Source: JAEUIX01 sp046156035 (GTDB lineage Bacteria; Planctomycetota; Phycisphaerae; Phycisphaerales; UBA1924). Taken from it: a stretch of DNA of 64,000 bases. The stretch covers positions 16,027 through 80,026 of the forward strand of contig JBJXEW010000033.1 in assembly GCA_046156035.1 (NCBI GenBank), given 5' to 3'. Shown piece by piece: positions 36,054 through 43,437 of the stretch. The translations under genes were made by a program, and so were the position numbers. The number at the start of each line of letters is the position of its first letter. The first letter of the stretch is position 1. The notes beneath the pieces are model-generated. The model saw nothing but the letters and a program-made list of their open reading frames with translations, was not told the DNA's origin and searched no databases.

Positions 36054-36281
36054 TCACACCTTGGGCCGCACGCTCGTGGGCACGCTCCCACCGCCGCCCG
36101 GCCCGCCGCCAGCCTTGCCGCGGCCGCCGCCCTGCCCGCCCTTCTTGCTCGGGTCAAAGCCCTTGTGCCCGGGCTGATCGCCCACGGCCGGGCCAACAGG
36201 CCCGATGACCTGCTTGGGCGAGGCCACACGGGGCGCCGAGCCGCTACCCATTTTGTTGAACAAGTCTTTCGCGTTGGCCAT
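36054..36281 (-). CDS. Small Gly-rich basic protein, unknown
   Basis: 75 aa starting MANAKDLFNKMGSGSAPRV and followed by KQVIGPVGPAVGDQPGHKG, then a Lys/Gly-rich tail of about 30 residues. AAGGA is eight bases before the ATG, which supports a real gene despite the low complexity. I recognise no family. The tail suggests nucleic-acid binding or disorder (inference). Confidence 0.55.
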   Translation of the reverse strand: MANAKDLFNKMGSGSAPRVASPKQVIGPVGPAVGDQPGHKGFDPSKKGGQGGGRGKAGGGPGGGGSVPTSVRPKV

Positions 36282-36334
36282 TGCTGTAATCCTTGGTGAT
36301 GCTGTCATCGCCTTCGATATTCCTGCTGATTCGT

Positions 36335-36610
36335 TTAAGCGGCCTTCCGTCCCCGCAGCCGCGCCGCCCGTCGCTTCGGTGCCACCCTTTTCGCATCCTC
36401 GAAACGCTCGATGATGGCACGCACCTTGGGGTACACCTCCACCGGCACCGCGACGAACTGCACGCGGGAGTTCACCCACGCCGCGTCAGCCTCTGCGATC
36501 GCGTCCTCGTCGGACTGCTGCTCGTAGAACGCCGCGACGGACTCAACCTTGGCTCGGTTCCAAGCCGCGGGATATTTGTTGGGATCCTTCTTCATCGGTC
36601 GTCTCTTCAT
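36335..36610 (-). CDS. Probable antitoxin paired with the DUF4258-like gene
   Basis: 91 aa. It contains KKDPNKYPAAWNRAKVESV, then FYEQQSDEDAIAEADAAW and a stretch VPVEVYPKVRAIIERFE, ending in a basic Arg/Lys tail. This general layout is met in proteins encoded beside DUF4258 toxins. Its ATG overlaps the stop of the upstream gene (ATGA), which is normal for toxin-antitoxin pairs. No DNA-binding motif is obvious. An alternative ATG is at 36595. Confidence 0.6.
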   Translation of the reverse strand: MKRRPMKKDPNKYPAAWNRAKVESVAAFYEQQSDEDAIAEADAAWVNSRVQFVAVPVEVYPKVRAIIERFEDAKRVAPKRRAARLRGRKAA

Positions 36611-36888
36611 CGCCGCGTGCGCCGTCGCAGTGCCGCCTTTCGCTTCTCATTCATCGCGAAGGCTGTAATCACGAACACACCGTCGCCATCTTCGTCCCGT
36701 CGGTAGACCACCTGAAGGTACCGTCCCGCCCGTGTTTGTCCCAACGCGATTCGCGAACCCCGGTCGCTTGCAAAGTCCTGCATCGGACGCTCGATCACTT
36801 CGACCGCCTCAAAATCCTTTACTCCATGACTTTCCAAGTGCGGGCGCCCCGTGTCTGCATCGAGGTGAAAGCGGTAGGAAACGCTCAT
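36607..36888 (-). CDS. DUF4258-like (RelE-type fold) probable toxin
   Basis: 93 aa. The pattern FHLDADTGRPHLESHGV, then VIERPMQDFASDRGSRIALGQT and YLQVVYRRDEDGDGVFVITAF is that of DUF4258/BrnT-like small toxins, where a conserved His and an ending beta strand occur. It is translationally coupled to the downstream gene. The ATG at 36888 is preferred to a TTG at 36900. The pair lies between groEL2 and the rest of the chaperone run. Confidence 0.65.
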   Translation of the reverse strand: MSVSYRFHLDADTGRPHLESHGVKDFEAVEVIERPMQDFASDRGSRIALGQTRAGRYLQVVYRRDEDGDGVFVITAFAMNEKRKAALRRRTRR

Positions 36889-36924
36889 CTGAAGACTCAA
36901 CGCTCAGGGCAGCACGGCGCCGCT

Positions 36925-38697
36925 TCAGAACCCCATCCCGCCCATTCCGCCGCCCATTCCACCCATGCCACCCATTCCGCTCATGCCTCCGCCCATCCCG
37001 CCACCACCACCGCCGTGCCCGTGCCCGGCGTGCTCATCCTCATCCTTGGGGGCATCGGTAATCACACAATCGCTCGTCAGCAGCATCGTCGCCACGCTCG
37101 CGGCGTTCACCAGGGCCGAACGATCCACCTTCGCGGGCGTCAGCACACCCTGCTTCAGCAGGTCGCCATACTCGCCGGTGAGCGCGTTGAAACCGAACGA
37201 GGTTCCGCCCTTGCCGGCCTGACCCTCGGCCACCTTGGCGACCACGACCGTGCCCTTCTCCCCCGCGTTATCCGCGATGGTCTGAAGGGGCACGCTCAGG
37301 GCCTTGTACACCGTGTCCATGCCCGCGGCGATCTCGTACTTCACCTGACCGACATCGTCCGCCGTGCGTTCCTCGCCCTTGCCGTACACGGCCTTCCACT
37401 CGGGGAGTTTCTCGATGGCCGCGCGAGCCCGGATGAACGACACGCCGCCGCCGGGGACCACGCCCTCGGCCACTGCGGCGCGGGTGGCGTGCAGCGCATC
37501 CTCCACGCGGGCCTTCTTCTCCTTGAGTTCGGCCTCGCTCGCCGCGCCGACCCTGATCTGGGCCACGCCGCCGGTGAGTTTGGCGAGGCGCTCCTGGAGT
37601 TTCTCGCGGTCGTAGTCGCTGGTGGTGTTCTCGATCTCACGCCGGATCTGCTCGATGCGGCTCTGGATGCTCTTGGTGCTGCCGGCCCCCTCGATGATGG
37701 TCGAGTTCTCGCTGTCGATCTCGATCTTCTTGGCCATGCCCAGGTCTTCGAGCGTCACGGTATCGAGTTCCTCGCCCGTGTCCTTCATGAAGGGCTTCGC
37801 GCCCGTCAGAATCGCCAGGTCCTCCAGCATCGCCTTGCGGCGGTCGCCGTAGCCGGGGGCCTTCACAGCGCACACCTGCAACGTGCCGCGGAGTTTGTTG
37901 ATCACCAGCGTGCTCAGGGCCTCGCCCGCCACATCCTCGGCGATGATGAGCAGCGGCTTCTTGGCCTGCATCACCTTCTCGAGCAGGGGCACGAGTTTCT
38001 GCACGTTGTCGATCTTGTCCTCGTGGATGAAGACCAGGCACTTGTCGAACTCGCAGGTCATGGCGTCCGGATTGGTGACGAAGTTCGGCGAGATGAACCC
38101 GCGGTCGAACTGCATGCCTTCCACGACCACCACCTCGGTCTCCTGGCTCTTGCCCTCTTCAACCGTGATCACGCCGTCCTTGCCAACCTTGGCGAAGGCG
38201 TCGGCCAGAATCTTGCCCACCGCCGGGTCATTGTTGGCCGAGATGCTCGCCACGTTCTCGATGTCCTTGGTGTTGGTCGCGCTCACGGGCGTGGACATCT
38301 TCGTGATGCTCTCGCTGGCCACCTCCACCGCCTTGCGCACGCCGCGCACCAGGGCGTTGGCATCCACGCCCGCGGCAATGTGCCGCAGGCCCTCGCGCAC
38401 CAGCGCTTCGGCCAGCACCGTGGCCGTGGTGGTGCCGTCGCCGGCATCGTCGCTGGTCTTGCTGGCGGCCTGCTTCACCAACTGGGCCCCCATGTTCTCG
38501 ATCTTGCAGGTGAGTTCGATCTCCTCCGCCACGCTCACGCCGTCCTTCGTCACCGTCGGGCCGCCCCAACTCTTGTCCAGCACCGCGTTGCGGCCGCGGG
38601 GCCCGAGCGTCGCCTTCACCGCACGGGCGAGTTTCTCGACACCGGAGAAGAGGGCAGAACGGGCATCAACATCGAAAGCGAGTTCTTTGGCGGGCAT
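36925..38697 (-). CDS. groL: Chaperonin GroEL, copy 2 (GGM tail)
   Basis: 590 aa, longer than the usual 540-550. LGPRGRNAVLDKSWGGPTVTKDG, AGDGTTTATVLAEALV, GYGDRRKAMLEDLAILTG and PGGGVSFIRARAAIE are all present. An insertion of about 20 residues (PEWKAVYGKGEERTADDVGQ) follows the last motif. The tail is a His/Gly run and then Gly-Gly-Met repeats ending in GGMGF, as in housekeeping GroELs. GGAGA sits eight bases before the ATG. It is first of the minus-strand run; groES is linked to copy 1, not to this copy. Confidence 0.95.
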   Translation of the reverse strand: MPAKELAFDVDARSALFSGVEKLARAVKATLGPRGRNAVLDKSWGGPTVTKDGVSVAEEIELTCKIENMGAQLVKQAASKTSDDAGDGTTTATVLAEALVREGLRHIAAGVDANALVRGVRKAVEVASESITKMSTPVSATNTKDIENVASISANNDPAVGKILADAFAKVGKDGVITVEEGKSQETEVVVVEGMQFDRGFISPNFVTNPDAMTCEFDKCLVFIHEDKIDNVQKLVPLLEKVMQAKKPLLIIAEDVAGEALSTLVINKLRGTLQVCAVKAPGYGDRRKAMLEDLAILTGAKPFMKDTGEELDTVTLEDLGMAKKIEIDSENSTIIEGAGSTKSIQSRIEQIRREIENTTSDYDREKLQERLAKLTGGVAQIRVGAASEAELKEKKARVEDALHATRAAVAEGVVPGGGVSFIRARAAIEKLPEWKAVYGKGEERTADDVGQVKYEIAAGMDTVYKALSVPLQTIADNAGEKGTVVVAKVAEGQAGKGGTSFGFNALTGEYGDLLKQGVLTPAKVDRSALVNAASVATMLLTSDCVITDAPKDEDEHAGHGHGGGGGGMGGGMSGMGGMGGMGGGMGGMGF

Positions 38698-39163
38698 TCT
38701 GAGGGTCTCCAAAGCGCTGTAAGGCTTGTGATTGGTGGCCGAGGCGGGGGGAGGATACGGAGCGGTCGCGCCCCGCGCAGCGACTGATCGCGCACACGGG
38801 TACGCCAAACTAGGGCAACGCGGGTGCCACGCCGGCAAGCCCGTTCCAGCGTGCGCGGCCCCGCGTGGGCCGCGCATCCAACGCCGCGTGCCCCGCTGTT
38901 GCTGTCAGAAGCCCGTTCCACCCCCCGCCGCTGCTGCCATGTTGGCAGACCGGGGACCGTGTGCTGCCCACCGCTTCCGGCCCGGGGTTTGTGCCGAGGA
39001 GTCGAGGCTGGCCATGCCCAGCGGCACGCCGGCCGGCGGCTCCGGGGGCGGACCCAGCGCTCTGCGGGGACCGGCCCGGCGCCTCCTCTGGGCGGCGTGC
39101 GATCCCCACGACCGCTGCCTCGGGGCCAACCGCTCGCGGCTCGCCGGTTTCATCCACAACGCG
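38698..39163. other. Gap between groEL2 and argR
   Basis: About 470 bases separate the divergent groEL2 and argR genes. The stretch is GC-rich, has no credible coding frame, and I see no CIRCE element, tRNA or strong hairpin. It presumably holds the promoters of both genes. Confidence 0.5.
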
Positions 39164-39169
39164 TATACT
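39164..39169 (+). promoter_or_regulatory. Candidate -10 box of argR
   Basis: TATACT lies six bases before the ATG, in a small AT-rich patch CGTATACTTATTCAATG. A start site near the ATG would make the message leaderless. No matching -35 box is convincing. Confidence 0.3.
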
Positions 39170-39175
39170 TATTCA

Positions 39176-39631
39176 ATGAGCACGAAGGCCAGGCGACGAC
39201 AACTCATCCTCGACGTGCTCCAGCAGCACCAGACCGTTCCCAATCAGGACCGTCTGGCCGCCCACCTCTCCGCACGCGGCATCGTCGTCACGCAGGCCAC
39301 ACTCTCGCGCGACCTGCGCGACCTCAACGTCTTCAAGGGGCCTTCCGGCTATGTGCTGAATCAGGGCGGCGCCGATGCGGGTGTCGGCAACGCGCAGATC
39401 GAGTCCGCCGTGAAACTCTACATGCTCTCGGCCACCACCGCCGGCAGCCTCGTTGTCTTCCGCACGCGCCCGGGGCACGCCTCGCCGCTGGCATCTGAAC
39501 TGGATCGGGCAGGCATCACCGGCATCGCGGGCACCATCGCTGGCGACGACACCATCTTCGTCGCCGTCGTCTCTCCCGCGCGGGCGAAGTCGCTCGTGCG
39601 GCTGTGCAGGCAACTGGTCGCACGCGCGTGA
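39176..39631 (+). CDS. argR: Arginine repressor ArgR
   Basis: 151 aa. The N-terminal winged helix has RRRQLILDVLQQHQ and the recognition region VTQATLSRDLRDLNV, as in ArgR/AhrC. The C-terminal arginine-binding part has GITGIAGTIAGDDTIFVAV, with the double Asp of the arginine pocket. It represses biosynthetic arginine genes in the presence of arginine, and here it precedes argF and argG directly. The TATTCA just before its own ATG resembles half an ARG box, so self-regulation is possible. Confidence 0.93.
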   Translation: MSTKARRRQLILDVLQQHQTVPNQDRLAAHLSARGIVVTQATLSRDLRDLNVFKGPSGYVLNQGGADAGVGNAQIESAVKLYMLSATTAGSLVVFRTRPGHASPLASELDRAGITGIAGTIAGDDTIFVAVVSPARAKSLVRLCRQLVARA

Positions 39632-39699
39632 ACGCTGGCACTCATCACGCCGCTCACCCCCGCCCGCTCTCCCCGGCCGCTTCTCCCCTGCTCCCTGCC

Positions 39700-40656
39700 A
39701 TGCACACACACGAATCACCACGCCCCCTCAGCACCAAGGACCTTGCCAGCGCCGCAGACCTGACCGCTGCCGACCTGGCCCTTCTCCTCGCCACCGCTCA
39801 GCACATCAAGCGTGATCCCGGCGCGTTCCGCCACGCGCTTGACACACTCTCCATCGTCCTGCTCTTCGAGAAGCCGTCGCTCCGCACGCGCCTCACCTTC
39901 GAGGTGGGCGCCCATCGTCTCGGCGGCCAGGCCATTTATTACGACCACGCCGCGGAGCGCATCGGCCAGCGCGAGTCCATCAAGGACTACGCCAAGAACC
40001 TCGAACGTTGGGTCCACGGCATCGTCTGCCGCACGTACAGCCACGAGACGATCGAGCAACTCGCCCGCCATTCGCGCGTGCCCGTCATCAACGCCCTCTC
40101 CGATGCCCACCACCCCTGCCAGGCCCTTGCCGATGTGCTCACGCTCATCGAGCGATTCGGCTCGCTCGCGGGCCTGCCAATCGCGTACATCGGCGATGGC
40201 AACAACGTCTGCACGTCGCTCATGCACGTGGCCTGCCGCCTGGGCGCGAAGATGACCATTATCACGCCCAAGGGTTACGCGCCCGACGCGGCGCAAGTCT
40301 CCATCGCGCACGCCTTCGCGAAGGACAGCGGCGGATCGCTGCGGCTCTCCACTTCGCCCGCCGATGTGGGTGGCAGCCGCGCGATCTACACAGACACGTG
40401 GGTCTCCATGCACCAGAAGGACGATGCGGATGCGCGCGAGCGTGCCTTCGAGCCCTACCGCGTGGATGCGCCCCTCATGGCCCGTGCTGCGGCGGACTGT
40501 GCCTTCATGCACTGCCTTCCCGCCCACCGCGGCGAGGAAGTGACGGACGAAGTGATCGACTCACCGGCCTCCCTCGTGTACGAACAGGCGGAGAATCGAC
40601 TGCACGCGCAGAACGCCCTTCTGATCCATACCGTTGCGGCAAGAGCGGCCCTGTAG
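39700..40656 (+). CDS. argF: Ornithine carbamoyltransferase
   Basis: 318 aa. Makes citrulline from ornithine and carbamoyl phosphate. The carbamoyl-phosphate motif is EKPSLRTRLTFE, followed by HHPCQALADVLT, the ornithine-site DTWVSM, and HCLPAHRGEEV. It is 68 bases after argR and 94 bases before argG on the same strand. Confidence 0.95.
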   Translation: MHTHESPRPLSTKDLASAADLTAADLALLLATAQHIKRDPGAFRHALDTLSIVLLFEKPSLRTRLTFEVGAHRLGGQAIYYDHAAERIGQRESIKDYAKNLERWVHGIVCRTYSHETIEQLARHSRVPVINALSDAHHPCQALADVLTLIERFGSLAGLPIAYIGDGNNVCTSLMHVACRLGAKMTIITPKGYAPDAAQVSIAHAFAKDSGGSLRLSTSPADVGGSRAIYTDTWVSMHQKDDADARERAFEPYRVDAPLMARAAADCAFMHCLPAHRGEEVTDEVIDSPASLVYEQAENRLHAQNALLIHTVAARAAL

Positions 40657-40700
40657 TCAGATTGGCCGTATCCGTGTTTCGGCGCGCCTTCCCGCATCCT

Positions 40701-40724
40701 CTCCGTGTCCTCCGCGTCTCCGTG
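40701..40724. repeat. Octamer tandem repeat in the argG leader
   Basis: CTCCGTGT, CCTCCGCG and TCTCCGTG follow each other and run into GTGAAC shortly before argG. The word type resembles the reverse complement of the octamers at 32287-32318. Confidence 0.55.
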
Positions 40725-40750
40725 GTGAACTTCCTTCGGCGAGCCTCCCA

Positions 40751-41968
40751 ATGCCCCCCAAAAAAGTCGCTCTCGCATATTCCGGTGGCCTCGACACCTC
40801 GTGCATCGTGCCGTGGCTGCGCGAGAATCTCGACTGCGAGGTTGTCTGCGTCGTTGGCGATGTCGGCCAGGGCTCCGATGAACTCGCCGGCGTCGAGAAA
40901 AAGGCCAAAGACTCCGGCGCGGCATCCTGCCACGTCGTCGATCTCAAAGAGACGTTCGTCGAAGACTTCGTCTTTCCCACCATGATCGCTGGCGCGATCT
41001 ACGAGGGCCGCTACCTGCTAGGCACCGCGATCGCCCGCCCTGTCCTGGCCAAGGGCCAGGTGGACGTGGCCCTGAAAACCGGCTGCACGGCCCTCGCCCA
41101 CGGCTGCACGGGCAAGGGCAACGACCAGGTGCGGTTCGAGAGCGCCTACGCCGCGCTGGCGCCGGAACTGGAGATCATCGCGCCGTGGCGGATGGACAAC
41201 TGGAAACTCTCCGGCCGCCTGGCGATGCTGGATTACCTCAAGCAGCGCAACATCCCCACCTCCGCCAGCGCGACGAAGATCTACTCGCGCGACCGCAACC
41301 TCTGGCACATCTCGCACGAGGGCGGCACCATCGAGGACCCCGCCAACGCGCCGCCGGACGATGCGTGGATGCTCACCGCCGACCCCGCCAGAGCGCCCGA
41401 CAAGGCTGAGACCGTCACCCTCGGCTTTGAGAAGGGCCGGCCGCGCACGCTCAGCGGCCAGCGGCTCTCGGGGCCGGACCTGATCGGCAAACTCAACGGC
41501 ATCGCCGGTGTGCACGGCGTGGGCCGGGTTGACCTTGTCGAGAACCGTCGTGTGGGCATGAAGAGCCGCGGCTTGTACGAAACACCTGGCGGCACGGTGA
41601 TCGTGGAGGCGCTGCGTGCGCTGGAAGAACTGGTGCTCGACCGCGAGACGCGCCACTACCGCGAGCACCTGGGCCTCACTTTCGCCGAACTCGTCTACGA
41701 CGGGCGATGGTTCACACCCTTGCGCGAGAGTTTGTGGGCCGCGGCGGAGCACATGGCCCAACCCCTCACCGGCGAGATCACCGTCCGCCTCTTCAAGGGC
41801 ACCGCCACGGCGATTCAGCGAAAGAGCCCCAACTCGCTCTACGCGGAGAAGATGGTCTCCTTCGAGGGTGAGGAGATCTACAGCCAGAAGGATGCGGGCG
41901 GCTTCATCAAACTCCTGTCTCTGGCCGAGCGCATCCGCGCCATGAAGGCCAAGGGCGGAGCACGCTGA
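40751..41968 (+). CDS. argG: Argininosuccinate synthase
   Basis: 405 aa. Joins citrulline and aspartate with ATP. The N-terminal nucleotide motif is LAYSGGLDTSC (residues 8-18); GCTGKGNDQVRFE and APWRM are in the middle, and NLWHISHEGG and the C-terminal RESLWAAAEHM are typical of the family. argH is not in the window. Confidence 0.96.
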   Translation: MPPKKVALAYSGGLDTSCIVPWLRENLDCEVVCVVGDVGQGSDELAGVEKKAKDSGAASCHVVDLKETFVEDFVFPTMIAGAIYEGRYLLGTAIARPVLAKGQVDVALKTGCTALAHGCTGKGNDQVRFESAYAALAPELEIIAPWRMDNWKLSGRLAMLDYLKQRNIPTSASATKIYSRDRNLWHISHEGGTIEDPANAPPDDAWMLTADPARAPDKAETVTLGFEKGRPRTLSGQRLSGPDLIGKLNGIAGVHGVGRVDLVENRRVGMKSRGLYETPGGTVIVEALRALEELVLDRETRHYREHLGLTFAELVYDGRWFTPLRESLWAAAEHMAQPLTGEITVRLFKGTATAIQRKSPNSLYAEKMVSFEGEEIYSQKDAGGFIKLLSLAERIRAMKAKGGAR

Positions 41969-41990
41969 GCGATATCACTCTTGGCTTTGT

Positions 41991-42009
41991 TGGGGCGGAC
42001 GTCCCGTCC
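41991..42009. repeat. Second copy of the 19-base TGGGGCGGAC element
   Basis: Exact repeat of the sequence at 27295-27313. It lies in the 45-base gap between argG and the convergent phosphatase gene, so it may help terminate transcription. The hairpin is less perfect here because the right arm is interrupted. Confidence 0.65.
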
Positions 42010-42013
42010 TCCG

Positions 42014-43351
42014 CTAAACCATCCGCTTGATGATGATCGCCGTCTGGTCATCGCCAAACGGCCTGCCCCGAGCAAACTCCGTCACGCGCTGGTTCAGGTT
42101 CGCCAGCATCTCCTCGGCGGTCCCGCCGAGTTTCTCGCGAATGGCGTTCACCGTCGGCTCCGTGCCGAACTGGCCGTTGTCGGGGTCCATCGCCTCGATG
42201 TACCCGTCGCTGGCCAGCAAAAACACATCGCCCGGCCGCAGCACAAACGGCTCCACCACGTCCGGCAGCATCTCCGCGTCAATCCCCATCGGCATGGCGT
42301 TGGCGTTGAACTCCTCGAAACTCCCATCCGCCCGCACGATCAAGAGCGGGGCCTGACCGGGCGACTCGTACGTGATCGTGTGAGCAACCGGGTCCAGCAC
42401 GCCGATGAACGCGGTGATGAACCGCCCCGACGGCAGGTCCTCGCACAACTGCGCGTTCAGGTGAGCCACCACGCGGCTCAAGTCTCCCCCCAATCTCGCC
42501 CCCATCCTCAGCATGCTGCGCGCCTGCGTCACGCTGATCGCCGGGCCGATGCCGTGGCCCGTGGCATCGGCGAGCATGAACACCAGGCCGTCCCTCATCG
42601 CGCGAACATGCCCCTCATCCGCCGGCACGCGCGGCAGGTCCGCCAGGTTGATCACATCAAACGTGTCGCCCCCCGTCTCCTCCGCGGGGATGGTCTGAGC
42701 CGCGATCGTGTACCCCGCAATCGCCGGGATGCTCTTGGGCAGCGCGGCGATCTGGATCGTCTTGGCGAGGGCCAGGTCTCCCTCGATCTTCTTCTTGCGG
42801 ATCTCGGCCTCGATAAGCGTGGCCCTGCGCAGGGCGATGGCCGCCTGACTCGCAAGCGCCTTGGCCAGCACCTCGTCGCTGGCGTCAAAGTGCGCGCCCA
42901 ACTTCGGGTTCTTATTGAGGGCCTGGGCCACACCCTCCAGCGTGCCGTCGGCGGAGATCAGCGGGATTGTGAGCATGCCGCGCGTGCGGAAACCGGTCTT
43001 CTTGTCGAACTCGGGGTTGAAGCGCGGGTCCTCCCACGCGTCCTTGACGTTGATGATCTGGCGTGTGCGGCCGGCCTCACCGGCGATGCCGCGGGTGATG
43101 GGGAAGCGGATGTTGGTCACACCGTGGGCGGTGGTGATGAAGAGTTCCTGGGCCTTGGCGTCAAACTGAAAGACGCTGGCCCGTTCCGCGTGCAGGCAGT
43201 CGCGCATCGAGTCGATGATCAGGCCCAGCACCACGTGCAGGTCGTTGGAGGCGTTGAGTTTCTCCAGCACGCCCAGAACCCGCATCAGCGCGGCAGGGTC
43301 AACGATGGTGCTGGGCGGCGGGCTCGGTTCGTTGGGCTCAGGGCCGGACAT
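42014..43351 (-). CDS. GAF-domain SpoIIE/RsbU phosphatase
   Basis: 445 aa. Residues about 40-195 are a GAF sensor (LHAERASVFQFDAKAQELF ... GIAGEAGRTRQIINVKD). A short coiled linker is followed by a PP2C domain with ETGGDTFDVI, LADATGHGIGPAI and ASDGYIEAMD, ending FGDDQTAIIIKR. It probably dephosphorylates an anti-anti-sigma factor in a partner-switching pathway. It is cytosolic, in contrast to the membrane-bound phosphatase at 18495. It is divergent from the OmpA/GTPase pair with 86 bases between. Confidence 0.87.
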   Translation of the reverse strand: MSGPEPNEPSPPPSTIVDPAALMRVLGVLEKLNASNDLHVVLGLIIDSMRDCLHAERASVFQFDAKAQELFITTAHGVTNIRFPITRGIAGEAGRTRQIINVKDAWEDPRFNPEFDKKTGFRTRGMLTIPLISADGTLEGVAQALNKNPKLGAHFDASDEVLAKALASQAAIALRRATLIEAEIRKKKIEGDLALAKTIQIAALPKSIPAIAGYTIAAQTIPAEETGGDTFDVINLADLPRVPADEGHVRAMRDGLVFMLADATGHGIGPAISVTQARSMLRMGARLGGDLSRVVAHLNAQLCEDLPSGRFITAFIGVLDPVAHTITYESPGQAPLLIVRADGSFEEFNANAMPMGIDAEMLPDVVEPFVLRPGDVFLLASDGYIEAMDPDNGQFGTEPTVNAIREKLGGTAEEMLANLNQRVTEFARGRPFGDDQTAIIIKRMV

Positions 43352-43437
43352 GCCCGAGAGCATACACGAAGCGCCGCCTGCACACCGGTGGGGCGGACCC
43401 ACGAATCCTGCTCCCCCGGTACACTTTGCACCACGCC

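Noticed and set aside
36736..38787. 683-codon plus-strand frame opposite groEL2
   Set aside because: Antisense to an intact GroEL; His/Gly/Leu-rich shadow translation.
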